DNA of 64,000 nucleotides from Bradyrhizobium diazoefficiens. Its GTDB lineage: Bacteria; Pseudomonadota; Alphaproteobacteria; Rhizobiales; Xanthobacteraceae. The position numbers and the translations under genes are program-made. Each line of letters begins with the position of its first letter. Position 1 is the first letter of the stretch. The notes under the pieces are model-generated. The model did not search any database. It had not been told where the DNA came from and saw only the letters and a list, made by a program, of their open reading frames with translations. The stretch lies in NCBI RefSeq assembly GCF_016616425.1, contig NZ_CP067101.1, positions 1,364,001-1,428,000 on the forward strand. The letters run 5' to 3'. Positions 1-8,543 of this stretch are shown in pieces.

Positions 1-670
1 CGAAAGTGATGCCGGGCTGCCTGGCGATATCGGCGGGAAGGCCAGCCGCCGTCAGCCACAGTCGCCAGTCGTCGCTGTTGGCGTTGGATGTGTGCAGCAG
101 CGGATAACCCTTCAAATCCTCCGGTTGGCGCAGCGGCTTGTCGCCGCGCAGCAGCGAGGGACTGCACACCGGAAACAGCTCGTCCGCCATCAGCCAGTCG
201 GCGCGCAGGCCGGGCCACTGACCGCGGCCGTAGCGGATCGCGGCATCGACATTGTCGCGCTGGAAGTCGACGAGACTTGTCGAGGTAGTGATGCGGACGT
301 CGATGCCGGGATGGCTTTCCTGGAAAGCGGTCAGTCGCGGCAGCAGCCATTTTGCGGCAAGCGAAGCCAGCGTCGAGACTGTCAGCACCTTGTCATCGTC
401 CTTGCGGAGCAGCCGGTCGGTCGCAAGCCTGAGATCGTTGAAGGCGGCGCGGACGCCGGGCAGGTAGTCGCGCGCTTCCGGCGTCAGCGCCAGCGCGCGG
501 TTCTGCCGGACGAACAGGCGGATGCCGAGCTCCTCCTCGAGCCTTCGGATCTGATGGCTGATCGCGGTTTGCGTCACGTTCAGCTCGGCGGCCGCCAGCG
601 TGAAGCTGAGATGGCGCGCGGCGGCCTCGAACGCCCGCAACCCGTTCAGCGACGGCAATCTGGCAGTCAT
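1..670 (-). CDS. LysR-family transcriptional regulator (GcvA-like), 3' end cut by window edge
   Basis: The minus strand reads from an ATG at 670 to the window edge without a stop, giving 223 residues. It opens with LPSLNGLRAFEAAARHLSF and continues with NVTQTAISHQIRRLEEELG, the N-terminal winged helix-turn-helix of the GcvA branch of LysR regulators. The start of the type-2 periplasmic-binding effector domain follows (KWLLPRLTAFQESHPGID). LysR proteins run about 300 residues, so roughly 75 C-terminal residues lie outside. The gene is divergent from a DUF1127 gene starting at 781, and the 110 bp between them is the likely control region. The effector is unknown; LysR regulators commonly act on the divergent neighbour, which is inference here. 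Confidence 0.9.
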   Translation of the reverse strand, partial: MTARLPSLNGLRAFEAAARHLSFTLAAAELNVTQTAISHQIRRLEEELGIRLFVRQNRALALTPEARDYLPGVRAAFNDLRLATDRLLRKDDDKVLTVSTLASLAAKWLLPRLTAFQESHPGIDVRITTSTSLVDFQRDNVDAAIRYGRGQWPGLRADWLMADELFPVCSPSLLRGDKPLRQPEDLKGYPLLHTSNANSDDWRLWLTAAGLPADIARQPGITF

Positions 671-780
671 CTGGCAGCAGGATACATGACGTTATTTCAT
701 GCGAATGAGTACAAATTGTCGTTTGTCGCAGTGCAGTAGGAAGCAGATACTCGCGGCCAAGTTAGCTCCAGGAGCTGAAA

Positions 781-984
781 ATGTCTACTTTGACCCACAA
801 CTCGATGACAAATCATCATGCGCTCGGCCTGATCCAGCAGATCGGCGAGACGCTTCACGTCTGGCACGAGCGCTACCGTAACAGGCGCGAGCTCGCTAAC
901 TGGACTGCCCGGGATCTCCAGGACGTCGGCCTGTCCTGGTCCGACATCGCTTTCGAGGCCGACAAACCTTTCTGGCGGGCCTGA
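781..984 (+). CDS. DUF1127 domain small protein
   Basis: A 67-residue protein with the DUF1127 (YjiS-like) signature: an arginine-rich helix (WHERYRNRRELANWTARDL) followed by QDVGLSWSDI. DUF1127 proteins are short arginine-rich proteins of alphaproteobacteria; some bind RNA or take part in phosphate, carbon or stress responses, but no activity can be read here. A CAGGAG ribosome-binding site lies just before the ATG. It is divergent from the LysR gene and is followed 68 bp downstream by a GNAT gene, so it may be first in a two-gene unit. An in-frame ATG at codon 9 is an alternative start. Confidence 0.75.
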   Translation: MSTLTHNSMTNHHALGLIQQIGETLHVWHERYRNRRELANWTARDLQDVGLSWSDIAFEADKPFWRA

Positions 985-1052
985 TTGGCCGCCAGGCCGG
1001 CGCCGCCTGATCGTGGGGGCGCCGGCGGTCCCTTTTGTGAAGGGCTCGTGTC

Positions 1053-1676
1053 ATGAGCACGCTCCGCCTCGAAGACCTGAAGCACTATTCCGATACGCTG
1101 CGCACCCGGCATGGCGAGAGGCTCGACGTCCGCTTCGTCCAGCCTCGCGACACCGACGAGCTCCAGCATTATTTCCGTACGCTCTCGACCCGCTCCCGCT
1201 ACAACCGCTTCTTCGGCGCCATCAGCGAGTTGCCGGAAGGGCTGCTGCATGACTTCCTCCGCGTTGGCGAGCGCGAGCGCTTCACGATCGTGGCGACGAT
1301 GATGGTCGACGGCTTCGAGACCATCGTCGCCGAGGCCCGCTACGCGCTGCACGCCGATACCGCGACGCTCGAATTCGGCCTGTCGGTCGATGACCGCTGG
1401 CAGGGCCACGGCATCGCCACCGCGCTGCTGAAGAATCTCGAATGCCGTGCCGCCGCGCTCGGCGCCGAGCACATCTTCGGCGACACGCTGCGCTCCAACG
1501 AGGCCATGGTCTCGCTCGCCCGCAAATCCGGCTTCGCCTTCGTCAATTATCCTGACGATTGGAAGCTGGTGCGGTTCGACAAGGAGATTCACGTCGCGCC
1601 AAAGGACATTCCCTGCGCGAGCTGGCGTCTCGCCGCTCTTTCCCGTCAGACCGCAAGCCCCTCAGCCTCGGCCTGA
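1053..1676 (+). CDS. GNAT-family N-acetyltransferase
   Basis: The 207-residue protein has a GNAT fold. Residues 25-60 carry the N-terminal strand and helices (VRFVQPRDTDELQHYFRTLS), and residues 114-126 (DRWQGHGIATALL) form the acetyl-CoA pyrophosphate-binding motif A (Q-x-x-G-x-A). The following segment (SNEAMVSLARKSGF) matches motif B. The substrate cannot be predicted. The family N-acetylates small molecules or protein amines in the cytoplasm. The last 15 residues are low-complexity Ser/Ala and probably disordered. A strong rho-independent terminator follows at 1688, so the unit ends here. Confidence 0.85.
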   Translation: MSTLRLEDLKHYSDTLRTRHGERLDVRFVQPRDTDELQHYFRTLSTRSRYNRFFGAISELPEGLLHDFLRVGERERFTIVATMMVDGFETIVAEARYALHADTATLEFGLSVDDRWQGHGIATALLKNLECRAAALGAEHIFGDTLRSNEAMVSLARKSGFAFVNYPDDWKLVRFDKEIHVAPKDIPCASWRLAALSRQTASPSASA

Positions 1677-1687
1677 CATCACTGCAA

Positions 1688-1722
1688 GCCCGGCTCTGGT
1701 GAACCAGCGCCGGGCATTTTTT
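1688..1722 (+). terminator. Rho-independent terminator after the GNAT gene
   Basis: A GC-rich hairpin has outer arms GCCCGGC (1688-1694) and GCCGGGC (1709-1715), inner arms CTGGT and ACCAG, and a 2-nt loop. It is followed by A and six T residues on the plus strand. It starts 11 bp past the GNAT stop codon. Confidence 0.85.
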
Positions 1723-1730
1723 GCTACCCA

Positions 1731-1880
1731 ATCCGTCATCCTGAGGCGCTCGTTCTGCGCCCTTTCGCAGAACGAGCCTCGAAGGATGAGCGGCCCGTCC
1801 GCTTCTCCTTTCGCCGGGTAGCGGTCGGGCCGTCGCCCTTCGAGGGCCGCTGAAGAAGCGGCCGCCTCAGGGTGACGGTC
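1731..1880. repeat. Intergenic palindromic repeat (CATCCTGAGG / CTCGAAGGATG type)
   Basis: The stretch begins with CATCCTGAGG and an inverted pair around CGTTCTGCG / CGCAGAACG, closes with CTCGAAGGATG, and has a second mirrored part ending in CAGGGTGACGG. A shorter relative occurs at about 19561-19603. Such mosaic repeats are dispersed in Bradyrhizobium chromosomes. It fills the gap between a plus-strand and a minus-strand gene. Confidence 0.7.
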
Positions 1881-1898
1881 GAAGAGTTCCGAATGCGC

Positions 1899-2729
1899 CT
1901 ACTTCCCGGTGAATACCGCTTTCCTCTTCTCAATGAAGGCTTGCACCGCCTCCTTGTGATCGGCCGTCGTGGTGAGGCGGATCAGGCGTTCGGCCTCGTG
2001 ATCCCTGGCGGTTTCGAAGTCGAACAGCACCGCCTCGTCGAGATTGTCCTTCATATAGCGCAGCGCGAGGCGCGGGCCTTCGGCGAGCGATTTTGCCAGC
2101 GCGAACGCCTCGGCCTGCAGATTGTCGTCAGGCACGACGCGGTTGACGAGGCCGATGGCCTCGCACCTGGCAGCATCGACCCGATCCCCGGTGAACATCA
2201 GTTCGCGCGCCCGTGCAGTGCCGACCAGCCGGGTGAGCAACCAGGCGATGCCGTAATCGCCGCTGAGGGCGATGCGGGCATAACCGGTGGCAACGAAGGC
2301 CGACTGCGCGGCAATGCGGATGTCGCAGGCCATCGCGATGGCGAGCCCGGCGCCGACCGCGGGACCGGGCAGCGCGGCGATGGTCGGCTTGCGCACCGAT
2401 ACCAGCGCGCCGGTGAGCAGTCGCTGGCGCTCCTGCAGATCGGCGATGCGGTCTTCAAGCGGCATATCGAGCTTCGCCTTGTCGCGATGCGCGCCCATGC
2501 CCTTGACATTGCCGCCGGCGCAGAAGGCTTCGCCTGCGCCGGTGAGCAGCAGCGCGCCGACGCCGGGATTCTCGCCGCAGCTGCGGATCATCGTGCGCAG
2601 CGCCGGTGTCAGCGCGTCCGACAGCGAATTGCGTGCCTCGGGCCGGTTCAGCGTGATGACAGCAACGCGGTCGCGGATGACGCAGAGCAGTTCATTGGTG
2701 CCGGTGTCGATGGTGGTTTCGGTGCTCAT
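1899..2729 (-). CDS. Enoyl-CoA hydratase/isomerase family protein (crotonase)
   Basis: A 276-residue crotonase-fold protein. Substrate and oxyanion-hole elements are visible: VAVITLNRPEARNSL near residues 22-36, EAFCAGGNVKGM (67-78) and PGPAVGAGLAIAMACD (121-136). Length fits the usual 255-280. The region that normally carries the catalytic Glu reads ARIALSGDYGIAWLLTRLVG, as in PaaG-like members, so hydratase versus isomerase activity cannot be decided. It probably acts in fatty-acid or aryl-acyl-CoA beta-oxidation in the cytoplasm. The neighbouring SDR, acyl-CoA dehydrogenase and alcohol dehydrogenase genes support an acyl-CoA role. Confidence 0.85.
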   Translation of the reverse strand: MSTETTIDTGTNELLCVIRDRVAVITLNRPEARNSLSDALTPALRTMIRSCGENPGVGALLLTGAGEAFCAGGNVKGMGAHRDKAKLDMPLEDRIADLQERQRLLTGALVSVRKPTIAALPGPAVGAGLAIAMACDIRIAAQSAFVATGYARIALSGDYGIAWLLTRLVGTARARELMFTGDRVDAARCEAIGLVNRVVPDDNLQAEAFALAKSLAEGPRLALRYMKDNLDEAVLFDFETARDHEAERLIRLTTTADHKEAVQAFIEKRKAVFTGK

Positions 2730-2744
2730 GTCGCTCCCTCTCTT

Positions 2745-2813
2745 TCGTCACTGCGAGTTTGGATCGGCGCTTCGCTCTTCGAGCTACGGCGGACAAGTCG
2801 TTCGCAATGACGG
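2745..2813. repeat. Intergenic palindromic repeat (TCGTCACTGCGAG / CGCAATGACGG type)
   Basis: The segment starts with TCGTCACTGCGAG and ends with GTTCGCAATGACGG, mirror halves of one stem, with CGCTTCGCTCTTCGAGCTACGGCGG-like DNA between them. A longer relative lies at 52021-52142. It separates the crotonase and SDR genes. Confidence 0.6.
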
Positions 2814-2832
2814 GTGTTGTTGTCAGCTCACC

Positions 2833-3534
2833 TCAAAACTTCTCCACCCAGGGCCGCAGCTCGAGCTCCCAGCTCCAGGCGCTGCGCGGCTGCTGCAACA
2901 CGCTCCAGTAACTCTCCGCGATCGCATCGGGATCGAGCATCGAGTCGGGCTTGTCCGCAGCTTCCGTCCGCGCCGCGCTGCGGATGCCGCCGTCGATCAC
3001 GAAATGTGCGACATGAATGCCTTGCGGCGACAATTCGCGCGCCAGGCTCTGCGCGAGGCCACGCAGCGCGAACTTGCCCATCGCGAAGGAGGCCGACTGC
3101 GCATAGCCCTTGACGCTGGCGGAGGCACCGGTGAACAGGATCGCACCATGCTTGTTCGGCAGCATGCGCTTGGCCGCCTGCTGCGCCACCAGGAAGCCCC
3201 CATAGGCGCTGACCGCGATGGCCTGTGCAACGTCGGCCGGGATCAGGTCGAGGAACGGCCCGCGCGTGCGGCCGCTGGCGTTATAGACGACGAGGTCCGG
3301 CGTGCCGATCTCGCGCTCGACGAGGCCGAACAGGCGTTCGACCTCTTCGGGCTCGGTGGCGTTGCATGCATAGGCTTTCGCGCCGGTCTCGGTGCAGAGC
3401 GCGCCAAGCTTCTCGATCTTTCGCGCGGCCAGCGCAACGCGAATGCCTTGCGCGGCGAGCAACCGCGCCAGCGAGGCACTCAGGCCTTCGCCGGCGCCGA
3501 CGATGAGAGCGATCTTGTATTTCGGATGTTCCAT
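2833..3534 (-). CDS. SDR-family oxidoreductase-like protein lacking the catalytic Tyr
   Basis: A 233-residue Rossmann protein of the short-chain dehydrogenase superfamily. The dinucleotide-binding motif GAGEGLSA lies at residues 13-20 and the NAS motif at 85-87. The active-site Ser region is TGASASVKG (135-143). The usual Y-x-x-x-K reads F150-A-M-G-K154, so the proton-relay tyrosine is replaced by Phe while Lys stays. I recall this form as common among rhizobial homologues, so it may be a working variant with another function. It is upstream of, and divergent from, the acyl-CoA dehydrogenase at 3766. Confidence 0.8.
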   Translation of the reverse strand: MEHPKYKIALIVGAGEGLSASLARLLAAQGIRVALAARKIEKLGALCTETGAKAYACNATEPEEVERLFGLVEREIGTPDLVVYNASGRTRGPFLDLIPADVAQAIAVSAYGGFLVAQQAAKRMLPNKHGAILFTGASASVKGYAQSASFAMGKFALRGLAQSLARELSPQGIHVAHFVIDGGIRSAARTEAADKPDSMLDPDAIAESYWSVLQQPRSAWSWELELRPWVEKF

Positions 3535-3765
3535 GGCGTGATCTCTCGGAGACAGGGAGAGGCTGATCTATGCATGGTCCGCGCTGACGGCCAGCCGGGG
3601 CAGCCACAATTCCGCAGAGCGAATTGCTCCATCGCGGCGATCATGCCTCCCTGACAATTTGCGACTTTATCGCTATCCTCGACCGGAGCATGATCGACAT
3701 CATCTCACGCGGCAAGCGCCAAATCAGCGCAAGATGTCCGTAAGACGGAAACGAAGAGGGCGATC

Positions 3766-5551
3766 ATGCACAAGCCGGTCACAGCGCAGCCGCAAAACGT
3801 CGCGACCGAGCAATCCGGCCTGTTGGCGCCCGATACGTCAGGCATGAACTTCTACCGCGCCGATCCCACGCTCGCCGACCTGTTGCGCATCCATCTGCCG
3901 GACACGCTGTTCCGCCACATCGAGCCGCATCTCGATCGTCTCGGTGAACTCGCTGGCGGTCCGCTCGACGACTGCGCGCGGCTCGCCGACCGGCACACGC
4001 CGGTGCTGCACCAGCGCGACAAGTTCGGCCGCGACGTGCAGTGGATCGAATACCATCCCGCCTATCGCGAGCTGGAGAACGCAGCGTTCGGCGAGTTCGG
4101 CATCCACGCGCTGTCGATCCGCAAGGGAATCATGGGCTGGCCCGACAAATATCCCGTGGTCGCCAAGCACGCCTTCACCTTCCTGTTCAACCAGGCCGAA
4201 TTCGGCATGGGCTGCCCGATCAACGTCACCGACGGCTGCGCAAAGCTGCTGGCGAATTTCGGCAGCGAGACGTTGAAGGCAAAATATCTCGACGGCCTGA
4301 CCTCGACCGACATGAGCAAGCTGACCCAGGGCGGCCAGTTCATGACCGAGAAAGAGGGCGGCTCCGACGTCGGCACGCTCGCCACCCGCGCCGTGCAGGA
4401 GGGCGATCATTGGCGTCTCTATGGTGAAAAATGGTTCTGCTCGAATGCCGATGCGAAAGTCGTCATGCTGTTGGCGCGGCCCGAAGGCGCCGGCCCCGGC
4501 ACGCGCGGCGTCGGCCTGTTCCTGATGCCGCGCTTCCTCGACGACGGGTCGCAGAACCACTACCGGATCGTGCGCCTCAAGGACAAGCTCGGCACGCGCT
4601 CGATGGCGTCAGGCGAGATCAAGCTCGAAGGCGCCATTGCCTATGCGGTCGGCAAGCTCGACCGTGGCTTCGTGCAGATGGCCGAGATGGTGAACTCGTC
4701 GAGGCTCTCCAACGGCGTCAAATCCGCCGCGCTGATGCGCCGGGCCTATCACGATGCGATGACGGTGGCGACCAACCGCGTCGTGTTCGGCCAGCGGATC
4801 ATCGACCTGCCGCTCGGTCGCCGGCAGATGCTGAAGATCATGCTGCCGGTCGAGCAGGCGCTGTCGATGAGCTTTCTCACCGCGGACGCGCTCGACCGCG
4901 CCGAGGCCGGCAGCCAGGACGCGGCAGCGCTGCTGCGCATCCTCACGCCGACGCTGAAATTCCGCGCCACGCGGGATGCGCGAAAGGTCTGCGGCGATGC
5001 GCTCGAGATGCGCGGCGGCATCGGCTATATCGAGGAATTCGTCACCGCGCGCCCTGCTGCGCGATGCGCATCTCGGCTCGGTCTGGGAAGGCACCGGCAA
5101 TATCGTGGCGATCGATGCGCTCCGTCGCGCGGTCGGCCGGCACGGCGCGGAATCCGCGCTCGCCGCCGATCTGCACGCCCGGCTCGACGACAGCGCCTCG
5201 GTGCCGCAGGCCTGGCGCGAACGTCTGCACGGCCTCACCGATCGCGCCGTCGGCTTTGCGCGCGAGGTCGCGGGCAAGGCCGAGAACGAGGCCGATGCGC
5301 GGCGTGCGACGAGCCTGCTGTATCATGTCGCAAGCGCGGTTGCGCTCGCCTGGGAGGCGCACCGGATCCACGAGATGCGCGGCGATGCGCGCCGGCTGCT
5401 GCTGTCGCGGCTGGTGATCGATCATCGGGTATTATCGCGCGATCCGTTCCGGCTGACGGAAAATGCGACGCAAGCCAAGATCGCCGCGCTGCTGCTCGGC
5501 GATCGCGCAGCCGCCATGAGCGAGGTTGGCGAACTGGTTCTGGCAGCGTAG
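3766..5551 (+). pseudogene. AidB-like acyl-CoA dehydrogenase, frameshifted by one extra base
   Basis: The first 430 codons match an AidB-type acyl-CoA dehydrogenase: a flavin/substrate loop with MTEKEGGSDV (about residue 193), FCSNADAKVVMLLARPEG, KDKLGTRSMASGEI, and GGIGYIEEFVTAR near residue 417. The family sequence then continues in the next frame (LLRDAHLGSVWEGTGNIVA) to a stop at 5551. The switch is a run of three C at 5052-5054; removing one C restores a continuous protein of about 594 residues. Either the gene is a young pseudogene or the base is a sequencing error. Without correction the first frame stays open into the alcohol dehydrogenase gene. AidB-type enzymes are FAD proteins of the acyl-CoA dehydrogenase fold, implicated in alkylation response or fatty-acid metabolism. 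Confidence 0.85.
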
Positions 5552-5560
5552 GCTTGCTTC

Positions 5561-5690
5561 ACCTCTCCCACAGGGAGAGATCGGATCGCGCCAGCGATCC
5601 GGGTGAGGGGTGCGCTCCATCGAGTGATCCGAACCCCTCACCCGGAATCGCATCTTCGATGCGCTTCCGACCTCTCCCTTCGGGAGAGGT
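5561..5690. repeat. Intergenic hairpin repeat (CCTCTCCC / GGGAGAGG type)
   Basis: Two stem-loop blocks, ACCTCTCCC...GGGAGAG and CCTCTCCCTTCGGGAGAGG, flank mirrored CCGGGTGAGGGG and CCCCTCACCCGG. The arrangement is a composite palindrome. Related blocks occur at 8640, 17603, 28374 and 49407. It separates the acyl-CoA and alcohol dehydrogenase genes and could fold in a shared transcript. Confidence 0.65.
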
Positions 5691-5730
5691 GAACAGCTGT
5701 CAACGACCAACAATAACCGGGGAAACACCA

Positions 5731-6819
5731 ATGAAGGCCGCCGTCCTCTATGAAGTCAACCAGCCACTCGTCATCGAGAACGTCAGCCTGCCGAAGCCTG
5801 GGCCGCGTGAAGTCCTGATCCGCACGGCGGTCGCCGGCCTCTGCCACTCCGACCTGCATTTCATGGAAGGGCTCTATCCGCATCCGCTGCCAGCGGTGCT
5901 GGGTCACGAATCCGCCGGCGTCGTCGAGCAGGTTGGCTCCGACGTGACTTACGTCAAGCCGGGTGACCATGTCGTCACTTGCCTATCGGTGTTCTGCGGC
6001 ACCTGCGACAACTGCACTACGGGCCGCACCGTGCTCTGCACCGACACCACCGTGAAGATGCTGCCGGGCGCTTCCAACCGGATGCAGTGGTCGAAGCCGG
6101 AAAAGCTGCACCAGTTCCTCAATCTCTCCTCCTTTGCCGAACAGATGCTCGTGCACGAAAACGCGATCGTCAAAATCCGGAAAGAAATGCCGCTCGATCT
6201 CGCCGCGCTGATCGGCTGCGGCGTCATCACCGGTTTTGGCGCAGTGGTGAACACGGCGAAAGTGACGGCGGGCGAGACCGTGGCGGTGATCGGCTGCGGC
6301 GGCGTCGGCATGGCCGCGATCAACGGCGCGCAGATCGCTGGCGCCGGCCGCATCATCGCCATCGACACCAATCCGGCAAAGCTCCAGCTTGCGACCAAGC
6401 TGGGCGCCACCGACATCATCAATCCTACTGAGGGCGACGTCGTCAAGCAGGTCCGCGATCTCACCAATGGCGGCGTGCATCATTCCTTCGAGGTGCTCGG
6501 CCGCAAGGAGACTGCGGAGCAGGCCTTCGCCATGCTCGCCGCCGGCGGCACCGCCACCATCGTCGGCATGATCCCATTCGGCCAGAAGATCGAGCTGCAC
6601 GGCTTCGACTTCCTGCGCGAGCGCAAGATCCAGGGCTCGTCGATGGGCTCGAACCATTTCCGCGTCGACATGCCGAGGCTGGTGGATTTCTACCTGCGCG
6701 GCCGCCTGCATCTGGAAGACTGGATCTCGGCGAAATTGAAGCTGTCGGAGATCAACGAGGGTTTTGCCAACATGAAGGCCGGCAAGACGCTGCGCAGCGT
6801 GATCATGTTCGACAGCTAG
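5731..6819 (+). CDS. Zinc-dependent alcohol dehydrogenase (MDR family)
   Basis: A 362-residue medium-chain dehydrogenase. The catalytic-zinc ligand segment is GLCHSDLHF with the GHESAGVVEQVG motif. The structural-zinc lobe has the four-Cys pattern CGTCDNCTTGRTVLC. The nucleotide-binding motif is VIGCGGVGMAAI and is followed by an acidic residue (AIDTN), which favours NAD over NADP. Start choice: ATG at 5731 with GGGGA eight bases upstream; the upstream frame is open only because of the frameshift in the preceding gene. It oxidises alcohols or reduces aldehydes in the cytoplasm; the exact substrate is unknown. Its final 90 bp are partly duplicated at 8544-8632. Confidence 0.9.
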   Translation: MKAAVLYEVNQPLVIENVSLPKPGPREVLIRTAVAGLCHSDLHFMEGLYPHPLPAVLGHESAGVVEQVGSDVTYVKPGDHVVTCLSVFCGTCDNCTTGRTVLCTDTTVKMLPGASNRMQWSKPEKLHQFLNLSSFAEQMLVHENAIVKIRKEMPLDLAALIGCGVITGFGAVVNTAKVTAGETVAVIGCGGVGMAAINGAQIAGAGRIIAIDTNPAKLQLATKLGATDIINPTEGDVVKQVRDLTNGGVHHSFEVLGRKETAEQAFAMLAAGGTATIVGMIPFGQKIELHGFDFLRERKIQGSSMGSNHFRVDMPRLVDFYLRGRLHLEDWISAKLKLSEINEGFANMKAGKTLRSVIMFDS

Positions 6820-6920
6820 CGCGGCTGACGCCGTCGTCGCCGTTCAGGCAGGTGCGTAGCATTCTGCCTGACACGGTGGAATTTCCAGGATGGCTCGCTC
6901 GCTTATCGCCCGAAAAAGAG

Positions 6921-8291
6921 TCAACGCGACGGGGCCGGACCGCCGGCCGAGGCGCACCGCGTCTCCTTGATGAGCAGCAGCGTCATGACAGAGGCAAGCC
7001 CTGCGGTGAGCATATAGGCAGGCGATATGTTCAGGCCGGTACCTGCGAATAGCGAATAAGAGAACAATCCTGCAGTCGACGCGGCGAAGCCAAGCCAGGC
7101 CAGCCTCGGAAGGCGAAATCCACGCTCGCCCTGGCGGAGATCGAGCACGAGATAGAACACCAGAAAGCTGTTGCAGAGCGCCGCCGGCAGCAGACCCATG
7201 ACGATCCCGCTCTCGAATGCGAGATACGATAGCACGCCGTCGACCTGGGCAATCACCGCGAACGGCAGATAGCGCAGGTTGAGGCAGGCCAAGGCGATAC
7301 TCGCAAGTTCGAACCCATAGAAATATCGCTCGTGCATCTTCGGAAGCAAGTACGGCATGAGGATGAGCGATACGCACGCGGCGAGCAGAATGAACTCCGG
7401 CCCCGTCCGCTTGGACTGTGCGAGGAAGATCGACAGGGCGAGCCCGCTCGCCGCCGCGAGCACGAGCCCGGCGGCAACGCCGACCGTGTACGGCGTTCCT
7501 CCTGCGAAGATCCAGACGTTCGCCGCATTCATGGTCAGGTGATGATATGTATTAGCCTGGTCGAGATAGACTCCAAGCACGGAGGCCACGGATCTGCCGG
7601 CGACGAGGACCGGAATGGCGAGGATCGCATAGGCTCCCGGAATGGCTGCAAGCCATGCCAGGTGGATATCGCGGCGCAGAATCATGCCCAGCACGAAAGG
7701 TCCCAGGAAGACGCCCTGGGCCTTCATCGAGCAGGCCGCTGCGAAGGGTAGAACGCCATTTCGGTCCCGCATGAACAGCGCCACGGAAACCAGCACGAAG
7801 AAGGTCCAGATTGAATCGGCCTGCCCCCACATTGCGCCGTTGAAGAGCACCGTCGGCGCAAGCCACACCGCGCAGAAGGCCAGTGACGCGCGCAACGGCG
7901 CCTTCGTAATCCGCCAGACCATTTGGGCCACTACGATCGCGCAGCCGAACTCGAATATCACCGAGATCGCCTTCACGAGCGAGAGCGGTTGACCCAGCCA
8001 ATCAAATCGAGTGGCGATCAGCAGGAGGTAGCTGTAGAACGGCGTGTAGTTGGTGAAAGCCTCGGCCAGCCCGCCAATGCCGTGATCTCGCGCGAAGGTA
8101 TACCAGGTGATGTACACAGCGGCGTCGGCGGTCGCGTGTTCCCGCGCGAGATAGCGGAGTACAAGGCCGATGAGCCCGCATCCGAGCGCTACGGCAATCG
8201 GAATGCGCCATCCCGCGGGCAGCTTCTCGTCTGGATTGACGCGATGACAGGGGTCGCGGACCGCGCTTATCTCGATAGTGTCGCTTATCAC
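6921..8291 (-). CDS. GT-C-type polytopic membrane glycosyltransferase (GT87/mannosyltransferase-like)
   Basis: A 456-residue membrane protein with about 10-12 hydrophobic helices. After the first helix a loop carries TADAAVYITWYTFARDHG and then NYTPFYSYLLL, resembling the acidic first extracytoplasmic loop of GT-C enzymes. LPKMHERYFYGFE in the C-terminal half matches the K-M-H-E-R-Y motif common in bacterial GT87-type proteins. Such enzymes use lipid-linked sugars to modify envelope glycans or lipids; the acceptor is unknown. Start: GTG at 8291 with AGGGGG just upstream. Codon use looks less GC-biased than in neighbours. The gene lies between the alcohol dehydrogenase and a degraded copy of that gene's 3' end, which suggests insertion by transfer or rearrangement. 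Confidence 0.7.
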   Translation of the reverse strand: MISDTIEISAVRDPCHRVNPDEKLPAGWRIPIAVALGCGLIGLVLRYLAREHATADAAVYITWYTFARDHGIGGLAEAFTNYTPFYSYLLLIATRFDWLGQPLSLVKAISVIFEFGCAIVVAQMVWRITKAPLRASLAFCAVWLAPTVLFNGAMWGQADSIWTFFVLVSVALFMRDRNGVLPFAAACSMKAQGVFLGPFVLGMILRRDIHLAWLAAIPGAYAILAIPVLVAGRSVASVLGVYLDQANTYHHLTMNAANVWIFAGGTPYTVGVAAGLVLAAASGLALSIFLAQSKRTGPEFILLAACVSLILMPYLLPKMHERYFYGFELASIALACLNLRYLPFAVIAQVDGVLSYLAFESGIVMGLLPAALCNSFLVFYLVLDLRQGERGFRLPRLAWLGFAASTAGLFSYSLFAGTGLNISPAYMLTAGLASVMTLLLIKETRCASAGGPAPSR

Positions 8292-8543
8292 GCAATCCCC
8301 CCTTGCTAAATTCGACCGCTAGCCTTCACCCCAGACTCGGAAGCACTTCGAACTTCGCAACGCGTCCGAGTGACTTCCCCCGAAATCGAACCGGGCCTTT
8401 GAGGGGCCCTCGTAACGTGCAATTTCTACGGGCGAACGATTGCCAGCTGCATAAAAGTCGGATGTGCAGTTTGCACATTGCTCGGGAAAAGATTGTTTGG
8501 TTAGCGATTGCTTTACAGGCGGCCATCGAAATGACCCTGCGGC
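8292..8543. other. AT-richer spacer upstream of the membrane glycosyltransferase
   Basis: No convincing gene. The stretch is lower in GC than surrounding genes and contains a perfect palindrome at 8462-8478. It ends at the degraded alcohol dehydrogenase tail and may be part of inserted DNA. Confidence 0.5.
8462..8478. promoter_or_regulatory. Palindrome ATGTGCA-GTT-TGCACAT, possible operator
   Basis: Perfect 7-bp inverted arms with a 3-bp centre. It lies about 170 bp upstream of the membrane glycosyltransferase start, in DNA without a gene. No regulator is recognised; it could be a protein-binding site or chance. Confidence 0.35.

Noticed and set aside
2287..3654. Plus-strand frame of 455 codons
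   Set aside because: Spans two minus-strand genes and a repeat and has no domain signature.
3766..6819. A single 1017-residue acyl-CoA dehydrogenase/alcohol dehydrogenase fusion protein
   Set aside because: Residues between the two domains do not resemble any protein; the expected dehydrogenase C-terminus is in another frame and the alcohol dehydrogenase has its own ribosome site at 5731.
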